Shown here piece after piece: positions 7,296 through 13,634 of a stretch of DNA of 13,634 nucleotides. The first letter of the stretch is position 1, and the number at the start of each line of letters is the position of its first letter. The translations under genes were made by a program, and so were the position numbers. This DNA comes from Candidatus Altarchaeales archaeon ex4484_96 (lineage in GTDB: Archaea > Altiarchaeota > Altiarchaeia > IMC4 > QMZM01): NCBI GenBank assembly GCA_002254405.1, contig NJDH01000052.1, forward strand, positions 1 to 13,634, written 5' to 3'. The notes below the pieces were generated by a model. The model searched no databases. It was not told the origin of the DNA and worked only from the letters and a program-made list of their open reading frames with translations.

Positions 7296-8114
7296 ATGAA
7301 AATACTTTTATGCTCAGATGGGTCGAAAAAAAACAAAAACGCTTTGGTTTTCGGCGCGCTGGTAGCGGGTTATCTGAAAGCCGAGGTCACTATCTTGCAT
7401 GTTGTTGAGGATGAAGTTGATGAGTCAGAGAGGATTTTCGCCGAAGCCGGTGTTATCTTAGCCAAAAAAGGCGTTAATGAATATAAAACCAAGAAACTGA
7501 AAAGCCAGGCTGATGTTCAGATACTGAAATACGCGAAAAAAAAGGATTATGATATGGTTATCGTAGCATCACATGGTGTGCAGTATCTGAGGGCTTTTCT
7601 TTTCGGCAACGTAGCTATCAGAGTAATAGAGCACATCGGAACCCATATTTTGGTTGTCAGGTCAAGCAGAAAAAAATTAAAGAAGGTTTTATTTTGCACT
7701 GGAGGGTCTCTTTTCGCGAAAAAGGCTGTTAAATTCGGCTCGGAGATTGCTTTCGCAGCGGGTGCGAAGGCGACTATAATGCATGTTGTGCCCGATGTTC
7801 CGGGGATGTATCGGGGGCTGGGGATGCAGGGTACACTAAATGAATTCCTTAAATGCGATACTCCTGAGTGTATTGCTTTAAAGGAGGCGGCTAATATTCT
7901 CGAAAAACGGGGTATTGAAACCGAGGTCAAGTTAAGGCATGGGCTTCCTTCCGAAGAGATTATTTTGGAAGCCGAGGAAGGAGACTATGACCTCATAGTC
8001 ATGGGCTCTCATGGTATGAGTTCACCTGCTCGTTTTCTTCTGGGTGACGTAGCATATAAGGTCATAAAACACAGCAAAACACCCTGTCTTCTTGTTAAAA
8101 AACAGGAGAGATAA
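7296..8114 (+). CDS. Tandem-domain universal stress protein (UspA family)
   Basis: This 272-residue cytoplasmic protein is made of two Usp alpha/beta domains (about 1-123 and 128-270). Each begins with a beta strand of the KILLCSDGS or KKVLFCTGGS type. Domain 2 has G237-x2-G240-x9-G250, the ATP-loop spacing of Usp proteins, but Asp251 replaces the usual Ser/Thr. Domain 1 has Ala91 in place of the first Gly and Asn105 in place of the Ser/Thr. ATP binding is therefore doubtful for domain 1 and uncertain for domain 2. The interdomain and 167-195 regions contain extra loops with Cys187 and Cys192. The start is set by AGGAGGTG. Being last in an operon with a TauE/SafE permease, it may sense energy or redox state for the transporter; this is inference. 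Confidence 0.9.
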   Translation: MKILLCSDGSKKNKNALVFGALVAGYLKAEVTILHVVEDEVDESERIFAEAGVILAKKGVNEYKTKKLKSQADVQILKYAKKKDYDMVIVASHGVQYLRAFLFGNVAIRVIEHIGTHILVVRSSRKKLKKVLFCTGGSLFAKKAVKFGSEIAFAAGAKATIMHVVPDVPGMYRGLGMQGTLNEFLKCDTPECIALKEAANILEKRGIETEVKLRHGLPSEEIILEAEEGDYDLIVMGSHGMSSPARFLLGDVAYKVIKHSKTPCLLVKKQER

Positions 8115-8128
8115 TAGATTTATAGTTG

Positions 8129-8138
8129 TTTATTTATG
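8129..8138 (+). promoter_or_regulatory. TATA-like box for the secretion-module genes
   Basis: TTTATTTATG is centred about 30 nt before ATG 8163, the spacing seen at the other unit starts. An ATG at 8158 runs into a stop two codons later and is not used. No Shine-Dalgarno sequence precedes 8163. Confidence 0.5.
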
Positions 8139-8162
8139 TATTTAACACATTAAAACCATGCG

Positions 8163-9209
8163 ATGACTAATAATCCAGACAAAAAAAAGGATTCTGATGG
8201 AATCAAAAGGGACGGTAAGTTGCTTGTTGAACGCTCTGAAATAGATGATGCCCTGGATAAGGTAATGCAGGAGAAACTGAGTACGTTAAGCAGCATACGG
8301 GATTTGGTTGGTGTGGGCGGAGGCCTGGAGAAAAATATTGATTCAGTCTCTCTTAAGGAGAAAAAAATCGAGGATGACATCTCCTCCATCAGGTCGGACA
8401 TTAAAAGAGTTACTGTCGAGATAAGAAGGCTTCATGAAACAGCTTTAAAAAAAGAATCAGTGAAGGACATCGGCGGTTTAAGGGATGTGGAGTCCCAGAG
8501 AATAAACCTGCACAAGCAGAAAACCAAGATGCTTAAGGATTTAGCTAAAAAAGAAAAAGAGCTTGACGGGGTTTCAGCCGAGAAAACCACGTTGATTGAT
8601 AAATACTCGAAGGTTATAGCTAAACGCTCCAGGTTGGAAGAGCCCCCCGAAGAAGAGAAACCCCCCAAGGAGAAACCACCTGCGGAAGAACCCATCCCCG
8701 AAGAAAAACCACCAGAGGAGAAACCCACCCCCAAAGAAGAACCCCCGATGGAAGAACCCATCCCCGAAGAAAAACCACCAGAGGAGAAACCCACCATAGA
8801 GAAGCCTTCAGCGGCTAAACCCAAAGACAGTAAAAAGAAAAAAGGTTTCCTGGGTTTCCTGGGGAAGAAAAAAAATAAATCTAAAGGCGGGGAAGTACCC
8901 AAGGAATCGATTAATTTATTGAAGGAGGTTTTACCTGTTTTAGATGATTTATTAGGGAAGCTGCCTGACGATAAAATAGCTGAGTTTTCCACAACAGACG
9001 AATATGAGACATATAATGAGCTTTACGAGAAGATAAAGGAATACAAGGGAACCACAGAACAAAATGAATTTATTAAAGCAAATACCAAGAAAGTATTGAA
9101 TGTAATAGATAACCTGCTGGAGAATCTATCGGATGCTGATATTGAGGTTTTCTCGGCATCAGAGTCATTTAAGGACTACAACAGGTTGCTTGATTTATTC
9201 GGCGTATAA
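8163..9209 (+). CDS. Coiled-coil protein with Pro/Glu/Lys-rich linker and duplicated helical C-terminal module
   Basis: This 348-residue soluble protein has no signal peptide or membrane helix. Residues about 55-158 are a charged helical coiled-coil region. Residues 159-220 are a low-complexity linker of Pro, Glu and Lys that contains a perfect 15-residue repeat (175-189 and 197-211). A basic patch follows at 224-241, with GFLGFLGKKK. The C-terminus is two copies of one helical module: residues 252-287 align to 307-342 with an offset of 55, and I count 15 identities, including LL, the F-S pair and Y-N. I do not recognise a named family. The position at the head of a cluster with a secretion ATPase suggests a cytoplasmic scaffold or adaptor for that machine, comparable in role, not shown in sequence, to the coiled-coil FlaC/D/E proteins of archaella. 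The gene is real; the function is unknown. Confidence 0.8.
   Translation: MTNNPDKKKDSDGIKRDGKLLVERSEIDDALDKVMQEKLSTLSSIRDLVGVGGGLEKNIDSVSLKEKKIEDDISSIRSDIKRVTVEIRRLHETALKKESVKDIGGLRDVESQRINLHKQKTKMLKDLAKKEKELDGVSAEKTTLIDKYSKVIAKRSRLEEPPEEEKPPKEKPPAEEPIPEEKPPEEKPTPKEEPPMEEPIPEEKPPEEKPTIEKPSAAKPKDSKKKKGFLGFLGKKKNKSKGGEVPKESINLLKEVLPVLDDLLGKLPDDKIAEFSTTDEYETYNELYEKIKEYKGTTEQNEFIKANTKKVLNVIDNLLENLSDADIEVFSASESFKDYNRLLDLFGV
8685..8795 (+). repeat. Perfect 45-bp direct repeat within the Pro/Glu/Lys linker
   Basis: Bases 8685-8729 and 8751-8795 are identical over 45 bp; the copies are offset by 66 bp, an exact multiple of 3. They encode the same 15 residues. Identity at synonymous positions suggests a recent duplication by slippage or unequal recombination. 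Confidence 0.9.
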
Positions 9210-9231
9210 TCATTTATCTTGTAGAGATATC

Positions 9232-10194
9232 ATGGGTCTCAGAGATAAGGTTAAGGAGAGAAAAGGCAGTAAACCCGAGGATAAGGTTAAGGCAAAAAAG
9301 GTTGTTGCTGAGACACCGGAGCAGTTCCATAAAACCGTTGAGGAATTAAAGACCGGATTCGAGGGTATTATGTTATTATCCGGTGACATGGACGGAGATG
9401 ACTTCAACGCTAGTTTTCTTGTTAAAGACGGGTTGATTTATGGGGTAACCTTAGAGTACCTGGATACCACCATGCAGGGTAATGAAGCCTGGATGGTTAT
9501 CGAAAACAAACTTCCAGGCTCAAAAGGTGGGATGGATTTATTTCAATTCGATGAAGGGGACTTTGAGATAGCGGTTAAACAAAACGATAAAGCCATGCTT
9601 GATAAGCCTGTTCCCATAAGCAGCACTGGTTTGAAGATAAAGTATTTGATGGATAAGTGGGCTGAATCAAAAAAAGACTCTAAAGGCAGGATATCCATGC
9701 CCCATATACCTGGGTTATTTAAAGAAAAGAAAAGCTTTAACCTGCTTGAGCTGGCTAAAGCACAAGACCCATACAAGAAAAAAACAGGCACAATCTACGA
9801 TAAACTACTTGAGCCGGATAAATCAGGGAGTAAGGGAACTCCTAACCTGTTAGCAGGATTAGGTGCGATATCCGGCAAAGATGAGATGGAGAAGCTTAAA
9901 AGAAAGAGAGCTAAAGACCTGGAGAAAGAGCAGATTATAGGTAAAATCAAGGTTAGCCCGGAGAAAGAAAAGAAAAAAAAGATTGTGGGCGGGAAAAAAG
10001 TCCACACCCCCATCGACCGTCTGCTGGAGCTTGTGAGAAAAAAGAAGAAAGTCAAAATAGACGACCAGCTGGCTAAAAAACTCGGCGTTAAAAGATCGCA
10101 GATAGAGGAGTGGTCGATTATACTGGAAGACCATCACCTGGTTGAATTACATTATTCTGCTATAGGAGATTCTGAGATAAGAGCGTTAGACTAG
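9232..10194 (+). CDS. Archaeal protein with DUF2226-like N-terminal domain and C-terminal winged helix
   Basis: This 320-residue, highly charged cytoplasmic protein starts at ATG 9232, 22 nt after the preceding stop. An upstream ATG at 9133 would overlap that gene and adds an unlikely sequence. Residues about 27-125 form an alpha/beta domain with the pattern GIMLLSGDMDG...FLVKDGLIYGV...GNEAW. It resembles the DUF2226/DUF4388-type domains I associate with archaeal proteins; that assignment is from memory and tentative. A Lys-rich, probably disordered middle follows (about 145-257). Residues 258-318 form a predicted winged helix, with the recognition-type segment around LAKKLGVKRSQIEEW followed by LEDHHLVELHY. 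Whether this domain binds DNA or is a protein-docking fold is open. The context with the ATPase suggests an accessory or regulatory part of the same machine. Transcription may end after it in a T-rich tract. Confidence 0.8.
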   Translation: MGLRDKVKERKGSKPEDKVKAKKVVAETPEQFHKTVEELKTGFEGIMLLSGDMDGDDFNASFLVKDGLIYGVTLEYLDTTMQGNEAWMVIENKLPGSKGGMDLFQFDEGDFEIAVKQNDKAMLDKPVPISSTGLKIKYLMDKWAESKKDSKGRISMPHIPGLFKEKKSFNLLELAKAQDPYKKKTGTIYDKLLEPDKSGSKGTPNLLAGLGAISGKDEMEKLKRKRAKDLEKEQIIGKIKVSPEKEKKKKIVGGKKVHTPIDRLLELVRKKKKVKIDDQLAKKLGVKRSQIEEWSIILEDHHLVELHYSAIGDSEIRALD

Positions 10195-10210
10195 TCTTTT
10201 GTTTTTTATT
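10195..10210 (+). terminator. Possible U-tract terminator
   Basis: TCTTTTGTTTTTTATT immediately follows the stop at 10194, and another T run lies at 10231-10240. Archaeal polymerase terminates at such U-tracts without a hairpin. Partial termination would lower expression of the ATPase unless it has its own promoter, for which CATATAGTTATT (10221-10232) is a weak, poorly spaced candidate. Confidence 0.35.
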
Positions 10211-10243
10211 ATCAGCGAAACATATAGTTATTGTTTTTTTAAA

Positions 10244-11797
10244 ATGGATGGGGAAGACGAGGGTAAAATCCTGAAAAACTACGATATTCTGGCCGAAGGC
10301 ATACCCGTGGCCGTGGATATTGTTGAAAGGGATTTAATGCCTTTTTATCGGCTGAACATACCTGACGTAGATATCGCCACCCTGGCTTTACTTGACGACA
10401 TCAAAGAGAAGCTTATCGGGGCTGTTGAGGTCACGAAAACCGAGTTCTTCGACCCTAAGCTGATGGAAAGCCTGAAAGAACAATTCAAGTCCGAGGCCAA
10501 AACCCTTCTTCAGGAGGAGCTACCGCAGCTGGAAGAAAATATTACGGATCATTTCATGATAACCTTAGTGCACGAGCTTCTTGGTTTAGGGGATATAGAG
10601 TTTTTATTGGATGACGTTAATATCGAGGAGATAGTAATCAACTCAGCTAAGGAGCCTATCAGAATATATCATAAGGGTTTCGGGTGGATTAAAACCAACC
10701 TGTATCCCGAGTCGGAGTCTGAGATAGTTAATTATGCGAGCATAATAGCTCGTAGAGTGGGCCGGGAGATATCTAATCTAGACCCCATGCTTGATGCTTA
10801 TCTATTGACCAAGGACCGGGCTAACGCTATTTTAATGCCTATTGCAAGTAAAGGCAGCACCATCACCATCAGGAAATTCGCCCGAGACCCGTGGACTGCG
10901 GCAGACTTCATTAAGAACAAAACAGCCAGCTCTGAGGTATTAGCCCTGATATGGCTGGTCATACAATATGAGATGAACATGATTATTTCAGGGGGAACAG
11001 GCTCGGGCAAAACATCCTTCTTGAATGTTTGTATGCCTTTCATCCCCCCAAACCACAGGATTATCTCCATAGAAGACACACGCGAGCTTCAGTTACCTTG
11101 TTTCCTCTACTGGTGTCCCCTGACAACCCGACAGCCCAACCCCGAAGGAAAAGGGGAGGTGACCATGCTTGATTTAGTTGTTAACTCCCTCAGGATGAGG
11201 CCTGACCGCATCATTATGGGTGAGATAAGAAAACAAAAAGAAGCAGAGGTTCTGTTTGAGGCGATGCATACGGGGCATTCCGTTTACGGGACGTTACACG
11301 CTGACACATGCGAGCAGACAATAACCAGATTAATAAACCCGCCAATCGACATCGCAGAGAGCATGCTTGATGCCGTACACCTAAACATCGTCATGTTTCG
11401 GGACAGGCGTAGAGGTATTAGAAGAGTATATGAGGTGGGTGAGTTCATACACGACCCTGAGGTGCCGAAAAGAGATATCAGGTACATACCCAACATCCTC
11501 TATCGTTGGAATCCCAGGGAAGACAGCATAGATTCAAACTACGACCGCAGAAAACAGAAAATCAACCTGTTCGAGAGAATAGAGAGGAACACAGGCTTCA
11601 CTTTAAAGGAAATCAACCAGGACCTGGACACGAAAAAGAAAATCCTGGACTGGCTTGTGAGGAAAAAAACAAGAAAAATAGAGGAGATGGGGGCCATAAT
11701 GAACAGATTCTACGTTGACCAGAATACTGTAATAGATTTAATGGAGAAAGACGGTGACCCGAAATTCATTTTCGGGGATATGAAATCAGATGAGTGA
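10244..11797 (+). CDS. Type II/IV secretion system ATPase (archaeal VirB11/GspE2/TadA-like)
   Basis: This hexameric cytoplasmic AAA-like ATPase would power assembly of a pilus or secretion filament. From ATG 10244 it has 517 residues. An in-frame TTG at 10199 would add 15 hydrophobic residues not expected in the family. The N-terminal domain (about 100-215) carries the conserved DDVNIEEIVIN and RIYHKGFGWIKT strands. The core has Walker A GGTGSGKT (250-257), Asp box IISIEDTRELQL (273-284), Walker B with RIIMGEIR (322-329, Glu327) and His box GHSVYGTLHAD (344-354). All are intact, so it should be active. The first 100 residues include an acidic helical region. The C-terminal 120 residues, beyond the ATPase core, are charged and helical and may contact partners. 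No GspF/TadC/FlaJ-type platform protein is adjacent. Its end overlaps the next gene by 8 nt. Confidence 0.93.
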   Translation: MDGEDEGKILKNYDILAEGIPVAVDIVERDLMPFYRLNIPDVDIATLALLDDIKEKLIGAVEVTKTEFFDPKLMESLKEQFKSEAKTLLQEELPQLEENITDHFMITLVHELLGLGDIEFLLDDVNIEEIVINSAKEPIRIYHKGFGWIKTNLYPESESEIVNYASIIARRVGREISNLDPMLDAYLLTKDRANAILMPIASKGSTITIRKFARDPWTAADFIKNKTASSEVLALIWLVIQYEMNMIISGGTGSGKTSFLNVCMPFIPPNHRIISIEDTRELQLPCFLYWCPLTTRQPNPEGKGEVTMLDLVVNSLRMRPDRIIMGEIRKQKEAEVLFEAMHTGHSVYGTLHADTCEQTITRLINPPIDIAESMLDAVHLNIVMFRDRRRGIRRVYEVGEFIHDPEVPKRDIRYIPNILYRWNPREDSIDSNYDRRKQKINLFERIERNTGFTLKEINQDLDTKKKILDWLVRKKTRKIEEMGAIMNRFYVDQNTVIDLMEKDGDPKFIFGDMKSDE

Positions 11798-12701
11798 TAT
11801 CATGTCTTTCAGGTCAATGCTTATATCATTAATCATTCTATTTTTATGTCAGCCCGCTTATGCGCAAGATAATCTCACTGTTTATTTCATCTACAGCGAC
11901 CTATGCCCTCACTGCGCCCAAGAGAAGAGTTATCTGAAAAAAATCGAAAGCCGCTTTCCCCAGGCATCAATCGAATACGTCAACATCGGATTGCAAAAAG
12001 ATGCTGCATTTAAGCTGATGGCACAGTATGGGCTCAACAACAGCGGAACACCCCAGACTTATGTAATGGATACCGCGTTCATCGGCTTTACTGATGAAAC
12101 CGATTACCTGATGTACTCAAATAAGCACCGGGCTTTTCTGGGCAATGCTTATTCTATAGAGTATGTGATAGAATATCACAGCCGCGGGGTAAAAGAGAAT
12201 GTTTCAGCATATAATGCAGTGGTTATTTCAACCAACGAAAGCCTAGTATCGGGGTTTATCCATAATAATCCCACAGCTTATGCTACCGTGAATTTGAGCG
12301 AAGGCGTTTATTTCGTGGGATGGTTTAACCGCACCCGATTGCGTAAAGGCCCGCCTTACCCCAATATTGTTGCTTTAGTTAACGCATCCTGCGGGCAGAT
12401 AATAGACGCACATTATTGCAGCAGCACCGAGCCAGGTGTTGTTGTGCCCTCAACCGAGCCCATGTATTCTGATTTCATAGCATATATTGGAATATTTATG
12501 TACCTGATTACCTATTTAATATATTCGCATTCCAGGCGGGTGAGAGAAAAAATAAAGCATAAAATAAGCGACCGGCAATGGCTTATCGGCTTCATAATTT
12601 TGCTGGCTGCCTTATCTGTTTTGCTTGTCGTATCCCACCCCAAACATGAGATAAATTATCTAATAAAATTTTTAGGCAGACTAATGCCTATCTATCTATG
12701 A
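11790..12701 (+). CDS. Membrane-anchored extracytoplasmic thioredoxin-fold protein (CPHC)
   Basis: This 303-residue protein has a signal peptide at about 7-25 (ending AYA, then QD) and a thioredoxin/glutaredoxin-like domain with redox motif C39-P-H-C42 and likely cis-Pro88. A second small domain (about 138-215) follows, then two membrane helices (about 227-246 and 263-282) separated by a basic loop. The active site should face outside. I count seven N-x-S/T sequons in the outer part (Asn28, 83, 137, 149, 168, 180 and 198), consistent with archaeal N-glycosylation. The start at 11790 overlaps the ATPase end; ATG 11802 (Met5) is an equally good alternative. It is a paralogue of the next gene and stops where that protein enters a DsbD/CcdA-like membrane domain. 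A thiol-disulfide exchange role is inferred; the substrate is unknown. Confidence 0.82.
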   Translation: MSDIMSFRSMLISLIILFLCQPAYAQDNLTVYFIYSDLCPHCAQEKSYLKKIESRFPQASIEYVNIGLQKDAAFKLMAQYGLNNSGTPQTYVMDTAFIGFTDETDYLMYSNKHRAFLGNAYSIEYVIEYHSRGVKENVSAYNAVVISTNESLVSGFIHNNPTAYATVNLSEGVYFVGWFNRTRLRKGPPYPNIVALVNASCGQIIDAHYCSSTEPGVVVPSTEPMYSDFIAYIGIFMYLITYLIYSHSRRVREKIKHKISDRQWLIGFIILLAALSVLLVVSHPKHEINYLIKFLGRLMPIYL

Positions 12702-13634
12702 AGATGAACTGGAAGATTTATGTTTTAATGGTTTTATTTTTTTCATCAACATCATTAGCCCAGGTAAACCAAAGCGAGAAAGTAACCATAACCTTCCTGT
12801 ACAGCAGCACATGCCCTTACTGCGCTCAGGAAAAAATCTTTCTCAACGAGCTGGAAGCCAAATATCCGCGCCTGGGCGTCACCCGCATAAACATAGACGA
12901 AAACAGCGAATTATTTATAGAATACGCCAAAAACTACAGCACCATCCCGGTTGGTGTGCCAAGGACTTTCATCGGGGATAAGCAGTTTATCGGATTCAGC
13001 CGGGAGGAGGGGGAGCTTAAATGGTATGATTCATATAAGGCATATTATGGTTACTCTACCGTATTAGAGAACGAAATCCGTGAGTTGATGGATTTAGCGC
13101 ACCTGATATGCGAGTGCGGGGCTGTTGAGATAGCCCAGGAAGACGAGAAAGTCAAGGCCTTGCTTGATGAATATCCTGATTCGGCTCATACGATAAACCT
13201 GGTGAATGAAACATTCAGAATAGGGTGGTGGAGTCCTGCAAGGCTTAAATCGCAGCTGGATTACCCTGATGTTTTAGTGGATGTTAACGCTAAAACAGGG
13301 GAGGTTCTCTCATCCATCGAACCTGATGCACCGATTGCTGGCGTAGTTAAGCCAATGGATTTAAGAGATAACCGGGTTGTTGAGGTGCTTTTGATTTTGT
13401 TTGTCGCATATTTTTTAGCCTATGTGTTCCTGAGAAAGAAAGTAGAGCAAAAATATTTCATAAGCGGTTTGTTTCTATTGCTTATCGCATCCTTTTTTCT
13501 TGTTACCGAGAGCATTCCCAAGGGGGATATTGTGTCGTTTGCCAAGAGTTTTTCGTTTCCGGGCTTTACTTTCATCCTGGCTCTCGCCGACGGATTCAAC
13601 CGTGCGCTTTCGCTGTGCTGGCTTTTCTGTTGTC
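12698..13634 (+). CDS. Thioredoxin-fold protein leading into DsbD/CcdA-like membrane domain, partial, probable frameshift
   Basis: The start ATG overlaps the previous stop (ATGA) and the frame stays open to the window end, giving 312 codons. A short signal peptide (about 4-21, ending LA then Q) precedes a thioredoxin-like domain with C39-P-Y-C42, cis-Pro88 (VGVP) and FIGDKQFIGF at 91-100. A second domain (about 136-210, with CEC at 138-140 and IGWW at 175-178) follows. Membrane helices lie at about 227-244 and 254-269, and a third begins near 288 and runs into LADGFN (296-301). DsbD/CcdA-type proteins continue this as Asn-Pro-Cys, the redox-active membrane motif. Here the literal frame reads Asn-Arg-Ala, but one extra C at about 13600 restores NPCAFAVLAFLL. 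It probably moves electrons across the membrane to reduce outside disulfides; direction and substrate are inferred. Confidence 0.8.
   Translation, partial: MKMNWKIYVLMVLFFSSTSLAQVNQSEKVTITFLYSSTCPYCAQEKIFLNELEAKYPRLGVTRINIDENSELFIEYAKNYSTIPVGVPRTFIGDKQFIGFSREEGELKWYDSYKAYYGYSTVLENEIRELMDLAHLICECGAVEIAQEDEKVKALLDEYPDSAHTINLVNETFRIGWWSPARLKSQLDYPDVLVDVNAKTGEVLSSIEPDAPIAGVVKPMDLRDNRVVEVLLILFVAYFLAYVFLRKKVEQKYFISGLFLLLIASFFLVTESIPKGDIVSFAKSFSFPGFTFILALADGFNRALSLCWLFCC
13598..13604 (+). other. Suspected one-base deletion destroying the Asn-Pro-Cys motif
   Basis: The sequence AACCGTGCGC reads Asn-Arg-Ala in frame. With one more C (AACCCGTGCGC) the frame gives N-P-C-A-F-A-V-L-A-F-L-L, a textbook start of a DsbD/CcdA transmembrane redox helix. 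Without it the same bases give a much less plausible Cys/Trp-rich tail. The position is 30-35 bases from the window end and follows a C run. Confidence 0.7.

Noticed and set aside
8685..8795. Repeat considered as a CRISPR or regulatory repeat
   Set aside because: There are only two copies, in frame inside a coding region, with no spacer regularity beyond one interval and no cas genes.
8432..8992. 186-codon minus-strand open frame rich in Ser, Gly and Phe
   Set aside because: It is the antisense of the Pro/Glu/Lys linker and coiled coil; its repetitive composition follows from the plus-strand low complexity, and it has no promoter or family signal.
9133..9231. ATG 9133 as start of the winged-helix protein
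   Set aside because: It overlaps the previous gene by 77 bases in another frame and adds a non-conserved, Cys/His-rich sequence; ATG 9232 gives clean spacing.
10199..10243. TTG start extending the ATPase by 15 residues
   Set aside because: It begins in the T-rich tract right after the previous gene and adds a hydrophobic stretch foreign to the family; ATG 10244 is better.
10244..11797. ATPase considered as archaellum FlaI (ArlI)
   Set aside because: No FlaJ, FlaH, FlaC/D/E or flagellin gene is nearby and the flanking genes are different; the sequence only supports the broader type II/IV secretion ATPase family.

Overview
The window looks like a piece of an archaeal chromosome, probably from an uncultured lineage known only from metagenomes. 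Genes that start transcription units are preceded by AT-rich TATA-like boxes about 30 nt from the start codon, the arrangement expected for leaderless archaeal mRNAs. Aspartate transcarbamoylase has a separate PyrI regulatory chain, as in archaea. A VirB11/GspE2-like secretion ATPase sits beside archaeal-type accessory proteins. I cannot fix the phylum from sequence alone. The window is almost fully coding; every intergenic gap is under 80 nt, and I see no tRNA, rRNA, CRISPR array or insertion sequence.

Layout. (1) 1-542: the C-terminal part of a secreted, cysteine-rich protein with a thrombospondin type-3-like Ca-binding repeat, cut by the window edge. (2) 548-925 (-): a small four-helix membrane protein of unknown function, divergent from argH through a palindromic TATA element. 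(3) 989-6047: an amino-acid and pyrimidine block. argH (+) converges on pyrI-pyrB (-) with one base between the stops. Behind pyrB is a six-helix membrane protein (-), which diverges from argG (+) across only 37 nt holding two crossed TATA boxes. ArgG and PyrB both consume aspartate, and ArgH completes arginine synthesis and releases fumarate. (4) 6123-8114 (+): a likely operon of a two-helix membrane protein, a TauE/SafE-family permease and a tandem-domain universal stress protein, with good Shine-Dalgarno sequences inside the operon. (5) 8163-13634 (+): a coiled-coil, Pro/Glu/Lys-rich protein; a protein with a predicted C-terminal winged helix; a type II/IV secretion ATPase; and two membrane-anchored thioredoxin-fold proteins. 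The last three genes overlap (8 nt, then ATGA).

The most interesting part is block 5. It suggests an envelope secretion or pilus-like machine whose ATPase is translationally coupled to extracytoplasmic thiol oxidoreductases, with no membrane platform (TadC/FlaJ/GspF-like) gene in the window. The second oxidoreductase runs into a DsbD/CcdA-like membrane domain, but a one-base deficit at about 13600 destroys the expected Asn-Pro-Cys motif. This is either an error near the sequence end or a real frameshift.
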